A DNA stretch of 32,762 nucleotides, taken from NCBI GenBank assembly GCA_018054915.1, contig JAGPIR010000001.1:1-32762 (forward strand), in the 5' to 3' direction. Of this stretch, positions 1 through 7,640 are shown one piece after another (positions within the stretch are counted from its first letter, which is position 1; each line of letters starts with the position of its first letter). The position numbers and the translations under genes were made by a program. The notes beneath the pieces are model-generated. The model searched no databases and was not told the origin of the DNA. It saw only the letters and a list, made by a program, of their open reading frames with translations. This DNA comes from Allobrachymonas sp. (lineage in GTDB: Bacteria > Pseudomonadota > Gammaproteobacteria > Burkholderiales > Burkholderiaceae_C).

Positions 1-12
1 ATTAAATAGTAG

Positions 13-780
13 TCAGGAAATGGGGTCGCCGCAGCGTGCATGCTCGGCGGGGATGGGGGATGCACGACGAATTTTTCGGGCAATCAGCGTTTTCTGGCAT
101 TCCAGAACAGGCATCAGGGGTTCGAGAACCTCAGGCACAGCCATGGCCGCCATATCGACGCTCTGCTGCGCGTGCGCAAATCGTCCAAGGCGCCGTTGGT
201 ATTCGGCTTGTAACAGCAAGTAATCCAGCTGGCTGCGCTCGGTTTGTGTACGCTCCTTCAATAGGCGCGCCAACACCGGCAGCGCCTGCTGGCGATAGCG
301 GTCTCCTCCCCGCCATGCCGCTACCTGTAATAGGCGCAGTTGCAAAGGCAAGGGCTCATTCAGTGCGCGCGCCATGAGAAAGGCCCGCGCATACACAGGT
401 TTTGACGCAAATCCTTGTTGTTTAACCAGAGGTCGCAAACGACGAATCTCTGCCGGCGAAAACTTCTGCTTGTAAAGTACAAAACCGTTATCCGGGCACT
501 GGGGCAACGGCCATGGCAAATCCTCTGCACCATACGGTTGCATGTCCAGCGCAATGCCTTTTGCCGTGCTGAAACGGTCCATACGAAAACTGAATATTTT
601 TCCTCCCAGCGGACAGGCAATGGTTTCATACTGCGCCATAACCCTATGACCGTCGTTTACACGCTTGGAAATTGCTGGTCCGCGCGCACAGGCAACAAGC
701 CCCAGGCTACCCAACAGCGTCAACGCCACGGCTGGACAACGTTGTGCCACTCGCAGACAGGCGGGGGAAATTTTGGTCAT
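13..780 (-). CDS. Predicted lipoprotein of unknown function
   Basis: I do not recognise this 255-residue protein. It opens with a basic stretch, a hydrophobic segment and a lipobox-like LVAC near residue 30, so it is probably a lipid-anchored envelope protein. The mature part has two Cys-Pro-x-x-Gly-type elements (CPLGG, CPDNG) flanking a Pro/Gly-rich stretch, then the motif FSPAEIRRLRP, then an Arg/Leu-rich helical C-terminus with one TPR-like piece (RRLGRFAHAQ). The CPxxG pair followed by TPR-like helices recalls degenerate zinc-ribbon proteins, but the second Cys of each knuckle is missing. I chose the ATG; a TTG two codons upstream (786) is also possible. It starts 12 nt after the stop of the 119-residue gene and is probably co-transcribed with carA. 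It shares the F-PAE---LRP motif with that neighbour. Confidence 0.75.
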   Translation of the reverse strand: MTKISPACLRVAQRCPAVALTLLGSLGLVACARGPAISKRVNDGHRVMAQYETIACPLGGKIFSFRMDRFSTAKGIALDMQPYGAEDLPWPLPQCPDNGFVLYKQKFSPAEIRRLRPLVKQQGFASKPVYARAFLMARALNEPLPLQLRLLQVAAWRGGDRYRQQALPVLARLLKERTQTERSQLDYLLLQAEYQRRLGRFAHAQQSVDMAAMAVPEVLEPLMPVLECQKTLIARKIRRASPIPAEHARCGDPIS

Positions 781-792
781 TCGCAAAAGCTG

Positions 793-1152
793 TCACGCAG
801 GGTTATCGTCAAGCTTGGCATACAGTGCGCGGATGCGTGTTTCGGGCACCCGTTTTTGCATAAGCTGGATCAGACCATCTCCATCGATCATGGGGCGCAA
901 CACCTCCACTTCAGCCGGATGAAACGTCACATTCCAATTGGTGATTTCGCTGTTGAACTCTTCGTCGGTCCAGGTTTTGCATTTGGCCAGACAAACCACC
1001 AAGGGCATGGCCTTGTTTTCAATGAAGGATTTTTTATAAGGCTTTTGTTGCCACCGGCTGGCAAACCATTGCTTGTGATCAGGCGGCAAGGTAAGCAGCC
1101 GCTTGTTGATGGCTTTTTCAATCGACGCAAGGGGAAAGCTGTAGAGTTTCAC
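793..1152 (-). CDS. Conserved-looking hypothetical protein, 119 aa
   Basis: Unknown function. The reading frame stays open far into carA, but the true start is most likely the GTG at 1152. An AGGGAG Shine-Dalgarno lies at 1159-1164, just after the carA stop codon, with 6 nt spacing. The product has no signal peptide or membrane segment and looks like a small soluble cytoplasmic protein. The N-terminal half is Lys/Gln/Trp-rich. The C-terminal half contains FHPAEVEVLRP, matching FSPAEIRRLRP in the downstream lipoprotein, which suggests a shared short domain. It begins 16 nt after carA and ends 12 nt before the lipoprotein, so all three are probably one transcript. The gene itself is well supported by its ribosome-binding site and spacing; the function is unknown. 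Confidence 0.65.
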   Translation of the reverse strand: MKLYSFPLASIEKAINKRLLTLPPDHKQWFASRWQQKPYKKSFIENKAMPLVVCLAKCKTWTDEEFNSEITNWNVTFHPAEVEVLRPMIDGDGLIQLMQKRVPETRIRALYAKLDDNPA

Positions 1153-1168
1153 GCCTGACTCCCTGAGG

Positions 1169-2335
1169 CTATTGGGCGCCGCGCATGCGCTGCGTGAAGC
1201 GGTCGAACAGGTAGGCAATATCGTGGGGCCCGGGCGATGCCTCGGGGTGACCCTGGAAGCAGAATGCCGGGCAATCCGTGCGCTCCAGCCCCTGGAGGGT
1301 CCCATCAAACAGGCTGACGTGCGTGGCGCGCAAATTGGCTGGCAAGCTGTCGGCCTCCACTGCAAAGCCATGATTCTGGCTGGTGATACTGACACGGCCG
1401 GTGTCCAGGTCCTTGACCGGGTGGTTGCCGCCATGGTGGCCGAATTTCATTTTGAACGTTTTCGCGCCGCTGGCCAGCGCCAGTAATTGGTGTCCCAGGC
1501 AAATGCCGAACAACGGCAATTTGCGCTCCATGAAGGAGCGTGCGGCCTCGATAGCATAGCCACAGGGCTGCGGATCACCCGGTCCATTGCTCAGAAACAC
1601 ACCATCTGGCTGCATGGCCAGCACGTCTGCGGCCGGGGTCTGCGCCGGCACCACGGTCACATCGCAGCCGCGTTGCGTCAGCATGCGCAGGATGTTGAAC
1701 TTCACACCGAAGTCGTATGCCACCACCTTCAGCGGCTTTTCTGCAGGTGCACCGTACCCCTTGCCCAGTACCCATTCGCCCTGTGTCCAGGCGTAGGGTT
1801 TTGCGCAGCTTACCTCTCTGGCCAGATCCAGTCCCACCATGGACGATGCGGCGCTGGCCATTGCAATAGCGCGGTCGATGTCAGCCTGCGTAGGAACAGC
1901 GTTTCCTTCCAAGGCCAGAATACAGCCATTTTGTGCGCCGTGCAGCCGCAGGTGCCGGGTGAGCCTGCGGGTGTCGATATTGGCAATGGCAACGGTGCCC
2001 GTGCTTCGCAAATAATCCTGCAGGCTTTGCTCGCTGCGGAAATTGGACGCTAACAGAGGCAGGTTCTGGATCACCAACCCCGCCGCAAACACCCGCGCGG
2101 CCTCTACGTCTTCAGCATTGGTTCCGTAATTGCCAATATGCGGATAGGTCAGTGTGACGATCTGGCGGCAGTAGCTTGGATCTGTCAGGATCTCCTGGTA
2201 GCCGGTCATGGAAGTATTGAAAACCACTTCGCCGACTGTCTGCCCCGGCGCACCAACGGCGCTACCGACGAAAACAGTGCCATCGGCCAGCGCCAACAAG
2301 GCTGCTGGAAAGGACTTGTGCAGAAAAAAGGGCAC
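1169..2335 (-). CDS. carA: Carbamoyl-phosphate synthase small (glutaminase) subunit
   Basis: CarA hydrolyses glutamine and channels ammonia to CarB to make carbamoyl phosphate for arginine and pyrimidine synthesis in the cytoplasm. The N-terminal CarA domain (LALADGTVFVG, GYQEILTDPSY) precedes a class I glutamine amidotransferase domain with the nucleophile Cys279 in GICLGHQ and His363/Glu365 in GHPEASP. With the GTG start at 2335 the protein has 388 residues, close to the E. coli length of about 382. A GGAGAG ribosome-binding site lies 7 nt upstream, and the start matches the usual short N-terminus; the upstream frame extension is not needed. carB is not adjacent: two small unknown genes follow, and carB may lie beyond the window edge. 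A leader of about 200 nt precedes the gene. Confidence 0.97.
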   Translation of the reverse strand: MPFFLHKSFPAALLALADGTVFVGSAVGAPGQTVGEVVFNTSMTGYQEILTDPSYCRQIVTLTYPHIGNYGTNAEDVEAARVFAAGLVIQNLPLLASNFRSEQSLQDYLRSTGTVAIANIDTRRLTRHLRLHGAQNGCILALEGNAVPTQADIDRAIAMASAASSMVGLDLAREVSCAKPYAWTQGEWVLGKGYGAPAEKPLKVVAYDFGVKFNILRMLTQRGCDVTVVPAQTPAADVLAMQPDGVFLSNGPGDPQPCGYAIEAARSFMERKLPLFGICLGHQLLALASGAKTFKMKFGHHGGNHPVKDLDTGRVSITSQNHGFAVEADSLPANLRATHVSLFDGTLQGLERTDCPAFCFQGHPEASPGPHDIAYLFDRFTQRMRGAQ

Positions 2336-2533
2336 TGGGGATCTCTCCGCAAAAAGTAACGATATCAAGCGATGCAGCGCACGTGCCTGAACCAAGATTC
2401 TCGTCACTTCGAGCCGAAGCGGAGCGCAGCAGCACTCACATGTGTGTACTTTTCCTGGAAAACACGGCGAGACCGGTCTGCTGTGAAAACTGCTGCGACC
2501 GGCATGGCTGGCACGCCGTTACAGACAGTTTGT
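2336..2533 (-). promoter_or_regulatory. carA 5' leader
   Basis: About 200 nt separate the putative carA start of transcription from its GTG. The leader contains an inverted repeat CCGGTC...GACCGG with an 18-nt loop, and a short frame at 2404-2505. It may carry attenuation or regulator-binding functions, as known for car operons in other proteobacteria. I see no clean intrinsic terminator in it. Confidence 0.35.
2404..2505 (-). CDS. Possible 33-codon leader peptide upstream of carA
   Basis: An ATG-started frame encodes 33 residues, including the cluster DRSRR with three Arg codons (CGG, CGC, CGT) in four successive codons. An arginine-rich leader before a gene of arginine synthesis would fit attenuation. 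However, there is no Shine-Dalgarno sequence and the frame could be chance. It is recorded only as a candidate. Confidence 0.15.
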   Translation of the reverse strand: MPVAAVFTADRSRRVFQEKYTHVSAAALRFGSK

Positions 2534-2549
2534 GAAGCGCTTCATTATA
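2534..2549 (-). promoter_or_regulatory. Candidate carA promoter -10 and palindrome
   Basis: A perfect TATAAT (2544-2549) overlaps the stop codon of the upstream methyltransferase gene. It is followed directly by the perfect 10-bp palindrome GAAGCGCTTC (2534-2543), where transcription would start. I find no good -35 at 16-18 nt, so an activator may be needed or the match may be fortuitous. Confidence 0.4.
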
Positions 2550-3354
2550 CCCGTGAAGCCTGACAGGACTGGGATGTTGCACTGGCATGCAGACAAATGG
2601 CAGCGGCAGCAGCCACGTTCAGGGACTCTTCTCCCCCAGGCTGGTCAATCCGGACCAACTGAGCCGCGCGTTGCACCAAGTCGCTGTCGACGCCCTGACC
2701 TTCGTGGCCAAAAACCCATGCACTGGGTGTGGGCAATGTCACCCGGTGCAACAGGTCAGAACCCTGCAGGTGTGTGACCAACAGCGGCACTCGCAAATGG
2801 TCCACATCATGCAACGTACAGCCTTCGAACAGATACAGGCCAAAATGCGCCCCCATGCCGGCACGCAGGACTTTGGGTGACCACAATGCGGCCGTGCCCT
2901 GCAAGGCAAGAACCTGTTTGAATCCGAGTGCACTTGCGCTACGCAATATGGAACCAACATTGCCGGCATCCTGAATGCGATCCAGAATGACCGTATTGGC
3001 CGTGGCATCCACATTTCCGCGATGTTGCAACATGGCGGCGGCATCCAGCACATATCCCATCTGTGCGGCCGATTCCAGCGGGCTCAATTGGCCAAATAGT
3101 GCATCTTCTAACACATGCACACGGCGCAATCCGGCATGCCATCCTTGTGCAACTCCTTGTTCCCACAGGCCCCGGCTGAAAACAGCAGCTTCCGGCTGAA
3201 CGCCGCGCTCCAATGCCGCCCGGCACAGATGATCGCCTTCGAGCCAGATTTTGCCCTGCTTGCGGTAAGCGTTCGGTTCGTGTATGAGCCGGCGCAGGTT
3301 CTTAAAAAGGGGGTTGTCGCGCGAGGCAATATGAACCACGGACGGAGTCTTCAC
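2545..3354 (-). CDS. TrmH/SpoU-family RNA 2'-O-methyltransferase
   Basis: This 269-residue protein is a SAM-dependent ribose methyltransferase of the SPOUT class, with substrate unknown (rRNA or tRNA). An N-terminal RNA-binding domain (SRDNPLFKNLRRL) leads to the three knot motifs: DAGNVGSILRS near 129-139, FGHEGQG near 215-221 and GEESLNVAAAAA near 241-252. It begins with GTG at 3354, sharing one base with the TAG stop of rnhB, and an excellent AGGAGG Shine-Dalgarno lies inside the end of rnhB. It is thus translationally coupled to rnhB. It is distinct from the second SpoU-type gene in this window (rlmB, 27765-28523). Confidence 0.93.
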   Translation of the reverse strand: MKTPSVVHIASRDNPLFKNLRRLIHEPNAYRKQGKIWLEGDHLCRAALERGVQPEAAVFSRGLWEQGVAQGWHAGLRRVHVLEDALFGQLSPLESAAQMGYVLDAAAMLQHRGNVDATANTVILDRIQDAGNVGSILRSASALGFKQVLALQGTAALWSPKVLRAGMGAHFGLYLFEGCTLHDVDHLRVPLLVTHLQGSDLLHRVTLPTPSAWVFGHEGQGVDSDLVQRAAQLVRIDQPGGEESLNVAAAAAICLHASATSQSCQASRV

Positions 3355-3989
3355 TATCCTGCCTCCTGTCTGAGTAAGATTGCTGTAACGGGTGCAAATC
3401 CACAGCGATGCGCAGGCGTTGGCCCCAACCGCTGCAAGGCGGCTAGGTGTTCAGCCGTACCGTAGCCTTTGTGTTTGGCAAATCCATAACCCGGAAATTG
3501 CTCGTCGTACTGCATACACCAGCGGTCACGCGTGACCTTGGCAAGAATGGAGGCTGCCGAAATGGCCGGCACCAGAGCGTCACCCTGCACCACGGCTTCG
3601 GCACGAATCTTGAGCACGGGCAAACAGTTGCCGTCCACCAGCACCTTGTAGGGTGGCAAACGCAACCCCTCTACCGCCCGGCGCATGGCCAGCAAGGTTG
3701 CCTGCAGGATGTTGAGTTGTGCAATTTCTTCCACGCTGGCGCTTGCCACGCAGCAGCACAGGGCTTTGGCCCGGATTTCATCATGCAATTGCTCGCGCCT
3801 GGTGGCAGACAGTTTTTTGGAATCGGCCAGACCCTGGATGGGCTGCTGCTCATCCAGAATCACGGCGGCAGCCACCACAGGCCCCGCCAGAGGGCCGCGT
3901 CCGGCCTCATCCACTCCCGCGATGAGGCCATCTGGAGCGTCCCAGCACAGACTGGACTGCTCAGCGTGCAAGAACCTGTTGGATCGCAT
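3354..3989 (-). CDS. rnhB: Ribonuclease HII
   Basis: RNase HII cuts the RNA strand of RNA-DNA hybrids and removes single ribonucleotides from DNA. The DEDD residues are visible as GVDEAGRG (D27, E28), VDGN (D119) and KVTRD (D155), together with DSKKL. With the ATG at 3989 the protein has 211 residues, the normal family length. This start lies 29 nt inside the end of lpxB; a TTG at 3968 would shorten the overlap. Location after lpxB is the usual proteobacterial arrangement. The last codons carry the ribosome-binding site for the following methyltransferase gene. Confidence 0.95.
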   Translation of the reverse strand: MRSNRFLHAEQSSLCWDAPDGLIAGVDEAGRGPLAGPVVAAAVILDEQQPIQGLADSKKLSATRREQLHDEIRAKALCCCVASASVEEIAQLNILQATLLAMRRAVEGLRLPPYKVLVDGNCLPVLKIRAEAVVQGDALVPAISAASILAKVTRDRWCMQYDEQFPGYGFAKHKGYGTAEHLAALQRLGPTPAHRCGFAPVTAILLRQEAG

Positions 3990-5109
3990 GAGCAGACAAG
4001 GTTGCAGTGTCGCGCTGCAAATCGGCATGCAGTGCGGAAAACCGCTGTTGCACGGCCACGATGCGCGCCGGATTATCGAACCAGGCCTCTACGGCATCGG
4101 CTAACTTTTGCGGCGTGGCATTTTCCTGCAACAGTTCGGGCACCACAAAATCCCGACACAAGATGTTGGGCAGTCCCACCCAAGGCTGCAACTGTTTGCT
4201 GCGCATGATGCGTGCCGACAGGGGGTGCACTGCATAGGAAATCACCATAGGACGCTTGAGCAGGGCTGCCTCCAGGGTGGCTGTACCACTGGCAATCAGG
4301 GTCACGTCACAGGCTGTCAACGCCGCATGGGACTGTCCATCAAGCACCGTGATGACCTGCTCCAGGCCAGCTGCCTGCACCAGGCTGCGCAGCCGCGCAC
4401 AATACCCTGTGGCAGCCGGCAATACGGTATGCAGTTCTGGTCGACGCTGCCGCAGCAAGCGCACCGTTTCGAGAAAACGTGGGGCCAGGTATGCAATCTC
4501 GGAATCACGGCTGCCTGGCAAAACAGCCAGAACCTCCGCGTCTTGCGGCAATTGCAGTTGCTGGCGTGCTGCTTTCCTATCCGGCTCCCTCGGAAAGACA
4601 TTGGCCAGAGGATGTCCGACATAGGTGGCGGCAATGCCGTGCTGCTCCAGCAAGGCCGGCTCGAACGGAAACAGGCACAGCACGTGGTCTGCACTGCGGC
4701 GGATGGCGTCAACGCGGTGCGCCCGCCAGGCCCAGATAGAAGGGCATACGAAATGCACCGTGCGAATGCCCTGCTGACGCAGGTTTTCTTCGAGGCCGAA
4801 ATTGAAATCCGGAGCATCCACACCGATGAACAGGTCGGGTTTTTCATGCAGGAACCGCTGCTGCAGCTTTCTGCGAATGCGCCACAGGCCGTAGACACGC
4901 TTAAGTACTTCGAAGCTGTAACCATGCACGGCCAGCAACTGGCTGGGCCAGTGCGCCACAAACCCCTGCTGCTCCATGAGCGGACCTCCGATGCCACTGG
5001 CCTGCCAGTGGAGCCAATGCTGTCCTACCCCCTGCAGCAACAGGCTGGCCAAGAGATCACCTGAAGCTTCGCCTGCCACCATGCCGATGCGCAAAGTCTC
5101 TTGTTCCAT
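3961..5109 (-). CDS. lpxB: Lipid-A-disaccharide synthase
   Basis: LpxB is a GT-B type glycosyltransferase that joins UDP-2,3-diacylglucosamine and lipid X into the lipid A disaccharide at the inner membrane face. Visible features are MVAGEASGD at the N-terminus, GVDAPDFNF, CPSIWAW, GHPLANV, LPGSRDSEI and the C-terminal SGTATLEAALLKRPMVISY. The length of 382 residues is normal. I chose the ATG at 5109 because the product then matches the usual LpxB beginning; an in-frame TTG at 5118 is possible. No clear Shine-Dalgarno is seen in the 54-nt gap after lpxA. The 3' end overlaps rnhB. Confidence 0.96.
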   Translation of the reverse strand: MEQETLRIGMVAGEASGDLLASLLLQGVGQHWLHWQASGIGGPLMEQQGFVAHWPSQLLAVHGYSFEVLKRVYGLWRIRRKLQQRFLHEKPDLFIGVDAPDFNFGLEENLRQQGIRTVHFVCPSIWAWRAHRVDAIRRSADHVLCLFPFEPALLEQHGIAATYVGHPLANVFPREPDRKAARQQLQLPQDAEVLAVLPGSRDSEIAYLAPRFLETVRLLRQRRPELHTVLPAATGYCARLRSLVQAAGLEQVITVLDGQSHAALTACDVTLIASGTATLEAALLKRPMVISYAVHPLSARIMRSKQLQPWVGLPNILCRDFVVPELLQENATPQKLADAVEAWFDNPARIVAVQQRFSALHADLQRDTATLSAHAIQQVLAR

Positions 5110-5163
5110 AAAGCGCAAGACAATTAGCTGGATGAAAGTTGGCGTTTGCCGCGCGGCCCTGCG

Positions 5164-5952
5164 TCAGCGCACAATGCCGCGCTTGCTGCCTGCCAGAAAG
5201 TCCAGCATGACGCGGATATCGTTCTCGGCCTGGGAATTTTCCTTCACCAGAGCGGCAATGGATGCGCGCGACTGCTCCAGCGAAAGCCCATCGCGATACA
5301 ACAGCTTGTACATGGCCTTGATGGCGGCAATGCGTTCGGCAGAAAAGCCCCGGCGGCGCAAGCCCTCGATGTTGAAACTGCGCGGCTGACCCGGATTGCC
5401 ATCCACCAGCATGTAGGGCGGAATATCCTGGTTAACGGCCGAGTTCGACCCCATCATGGCATGCACACCCACACGGCAGAACTGGTGCACGCCCGACTGC
5501 CCGCCAATAATGGCCCAGTCGTGCACATGCACGTGCCCCGCCAGCCCGACGTAGCTGGCCAGTATGGTGTGACTGCCCAACTGCACGTCGTGGGCAATGT
5601 GCACCGAGGACATGATCCAGTTGTCATCACCCAAGCGCGTGCATCCGCTGTCCTGTACGGTTCCCGTGTTGATCGTGCAGAACTCGCGGATCGTGTTGCG
5701 GTTGCCAATTTCCAGTCGAGTGGGCTCGCCGGCGTATTTCTTGTCTTGCGGAGCGCCGCCAATGGCATTATGCGAATAGATGCGGTTGTCTTGCCCGATC
5801 GTTGTATGCCCTTCGATCACGCAATGTGAACCGATCGAGGTGCGCGCACCCAAGACGACATGGGGGCCGATGACGGTAAAGGCGCCAATCGTGGCATCGG
5901 GCGCCACGCTGGCGGATGGATCAACCAGGGCTGTAGGATGAATCTGCGCCAC
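5164..5952 (-). CDS. lpxA: UDP-N-acetylglucosamine acyltransferase
   Basis: LpxA catalyses the first step of lipid A synthesis, acylating UDP-GlcNAc from acyl-ACP. The 262 residues form left-handed beta-helix hexapeptide repeats over about the first 190 positions, followed by a helical C-terminus. The catalytic His is H121 in VHIAHDVQLG, with H140 in LAGH. The start codon is GTG at 5952, 4 nt after the fabZ stop, with a GAGGA ribosome-binding site inside the end of fabZ. The order lpxD-fabZ-lpxA-lpxB is the conserved one. Confidence 0.97.
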   Translation of the reverse strand: MAQIHPTALVDPSASVAPDATIGAFTVIGPHVVLGARTSIGSHCVIEGHTTIGQDNRIYSHNAIGGAPQDKKYAGEPTRLEIGNRNTIREFCTINTGTVQDSGCTRLGDDNWIMSSVHIAHDVQLGSHTILASYVGLAGHVHVHDWAIIGGQSGVHQFCRVGVHAMMGSNSAVNQDIPPYMLVDGNPGQPRSFNIEGLRRRGFSAERIAAIKAMYKLLYRDGLSLEQSRASIAALVKENSQAENDIRVMLDFLAGSKRGIVR

Positions 5953-5956
5953 GGAA

Positions 5957-6415
5957 TCAGTCCTCGATCTTGCGCACGGCGCACATCAGGTCGGCTTCGC
6001 AGGCGACTTCACCATCGATCGTGGCCACCGCATGGTATTTGTAGATGCCGGCACGCGCGCGATCGGCCGTTACCTCGATGATCAACTGATCGCCCGCGAT
6101 GACCGGACGTTTGAAGCGGGCATTGTCGATACCGGCGAAGTAATACAGCGTATCGGTATCCGGTCCGTCGTCGCTGCCCGGATACGTCAGCAACAGCGAA
6201 GAGGCCTGCGCCATGGCTTCGAGCACCAGAACGCCCGGCATGACCGGCCGGTGCGGAAAATGACCCCCGAAGAATGGTTCGTTGATCGTGACGTTCTTCA
6301 GGGCCTTGAGCCGCTTGTTGGGCATTTCGACTTCAAGAATACGGTCAATCAGCAGAAACGGATAGCGATGCGGCAACCGCTGCATCACCTTGAAAATATT
6401 CATTGGAAGCGTCAT
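5957..6415 (-). CDS. fabZ: 3-hydroxyacyl-[acyl-carrier-protein] dehydratase
   Basis: FabZ dehydrates 3-hydroxyacyl-ACP in fatty acid elongation and competes with LpxA/LpxD for the same substrates, which explains its position between them. The hot-dog fold protein has 152 residues with the active-site motif GGHFPHRPVMPGVLVLEAMAQ split around H52 and E66. It starts with ATG overlapping the lpxD stop by 4 nt (ATGA). An ATG four codons further in (MNIFKV) is an alternative start. Confidence 0.97.
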   Translation of the reverse strand: MTLPMNIFKVMQRLPHRYPFLLIDRILEVEMPNKRLKALKNVTINEPFFGGHFPHRPVMPGVLVLEAMAQASSLLLTYPGSDDGPDTDTLYYFAGIDNARFKRPVIAGDQLIIEVTADRARAGIYKYHAVATIDGEVACEADLMCAVRKIED

Positions 6416-7410
6416 GGTTTCTGGAGTTCCAGCAGTTGTTGTTCGAGAGCCTTGATACGGTCACGCAGCCTGTGCAACTGTTTGGCGGTGGCTGCATTTT
6501 TTTCCCAGGCGGCATTATCGTCGATGGGGAAGAAGCCGGTATAGACGCCTGGTTTGTGCAACGAGCGCGAGGCGAACGACGTGGCCGAGATATGCACCCC
6601 TTCGGCCAGTGTGATGTGCCCCATGATGTTGGCCGCACCGCCAATGGTGCAGCCCGCACCCACCGTGGTGCTGCCGGCAATGCCAGCGCACGCCGCCATG
6701 GCCACGTTGCGCCCCAGGTGCACGTTGTGAGCGATCTGTATCAAGTTGTCGAGTTTGACGCCATCCTCGATCACTGTATCGCCAATCGCGCCACGGTCAA
6801 TGCAGGTATTGGCGCCGATTTCCACATCGTTGCCAACGCGCACCCGCCCCAGTTGCTCGATCTTGATCCACTGGCCCTGCTCCTGCGCAAAGCCAAAACC
6901 ATCTGCACCAATGACCGCCCCCGGATGCACAATGCAACGCTCGCCAATGGCGCAATCTTCACTGAGCGTGACCCGTGATTTAAGCCAGGAGCCGGTGCCC
7001 ACTGAGGCTCCCCGCTCCACCACGCACAGGGGGCCGATGATGGCATCGGGCGCGACCTGGGCATCGGCATGCACAAAAGCCGTCGGATGAATGTGGTAAT
7101 CGGGGTCCGGGCAGTTGTGCTTTTTCCACCATTGGCTCAGATGGGCAAAACCCGCATAAGGATTGCCCATCACGATGTGGTTCAGGCCACGGTTGCGGGC
7201 CAACTCTTCGGCCCAGGGCGCGACCAGCACACAGCCAGCCTCCGTATCCTGTAGATGCGCCAGGAACTGGCGGTTGCTCAGAAAGGTAATACTGTCGGTA
7301 TCAGCTGCCGTCAAGGGGGCAATACGACTAATGAACTGGTCGCGATTGCCGTGAAAAACACCGCCATGCGCCTCCAAAAAATCAGCAATTTCTCCAAGTT
7401 TTGTTGACAT
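6412..7410 (-). CDS. lpxD: UDP-3-O-(3-hydroxyacyl)glucosamine N-acyltransferase
   Basis: LpxD adds the N-linked 3-hydroxyacyl chain in the third step of lipid A synthesis. An N-terminal uridine-binding domain (about 1-105) is followed by hexapeptide-repeat beta-helix (about 106-285) and a C-terminal helix with a short coiled coil (RDRIKALEQQLLELQ). The catalytic His is H228 in IQIAHNVHLG; GADGFGFA and IMGHITLAEG are also present. The 332-residue length is normal. A GAAAGGGA ribosome-binding site precedes the ATG. A 230-nt gap with a TTGACA box separates it from skp, so it may have its own promoter in addition to read-through. Confidence 0.97.
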   Translation of the reverse strand: MSTKLGEIADFLEAHGGVFHGNRDQFISRIAPLTAADTDSITFLSNRQFLAHLQDTEAGCVLVAPWAEELARNRGLNHIVMGNPYAGFAHLSQWWKKHNCPDPDYHIHPTAFVHADAQVAPDAIIGPLCVVERGASVGTGSWLKSRVTLSEDCAIGERCIVHPGAVIGADGFGFAQEQGQWIKIEQLGRVRVGNDVEIGANTCIDRGAIGDTVIEDGVKLDNLIQIAHNVHLGRNVAMAACAGIAGSTTVGAGCTIGGAANIMGHITLAEGVHISATSFASRSLHKPGVYTGFFPIDDNAAWEKNAATAKQLHRLRDRIKALEQQLLELQKP

Positions 7411-7473
7411 GACGTCCCTTTCAGAAAAATGGATCTGCCCGCAACCCGTGATCCAGTATCAGTGCCAAAGACC

Positions 7474-7479
7474 TGTCAA
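7474..7479 (-). promoter_or_regulatory. Candidate -35 box for lpxD
   Basis: A perfect TTGACA lies about 65 nt upstream of lpxD on its coding strand. The -10 region is poor (GATACT at 13 nt, TACTGG at 15 nt), so this is a weak promoter candidate. Confidence 0.25.
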
Positions 7480-7601
7480 ACGGACACCTGTATTGCCCTG
7501 AACTGGCATGCGCTGACAGCCAAACGGCAGGCCTCCAGATATGACGACACCAGATGCTGAGGGCACGTCCTCCCGTCTCGGCACTACAACCCCGCAAACA
7601 G

Positions 7602-7623
7602 AAAGGCGCCCGCAGGCGCCTTT
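7602..7623. terminator. Hairpin between skp and lpxD
   Basis: The perfect 9-bp inverted repeat AAAGGCGCC-CGCA-GGCGCCTTT lies 18 nt after the skp stop. Read in the direction of skp it is followed by CTGTTTGC, a weak U-tract, so it is probably a partial terminator or an RNA-stabilising 3' end. On the opposite strand it is followed by five T residues and would be a better terminator. Confidence 0.45.
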
Positions 7624-7640
7624 TTCTGCACTACGCAGCA

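Noticed and set aside
415..1158. Plus-strand frame of 247 codons
   Set aside because: Antisense to the two unknown genes; no ribosome-binding site or recognisable domain, and the minus-strand genes have proper start signals and operon spacing.
1153..1434. N-terminal extension of the 119-residue protein into carA
   Set aside because: It overlaps the CarA active-site coding region in another frame; the GTG at 1152 has a strong ribosome-binding site.
4108..5064. Plus-strand frame of 318 codons
   Set aside because: Lies entirely antisense to lpxB, which is unmistakable.
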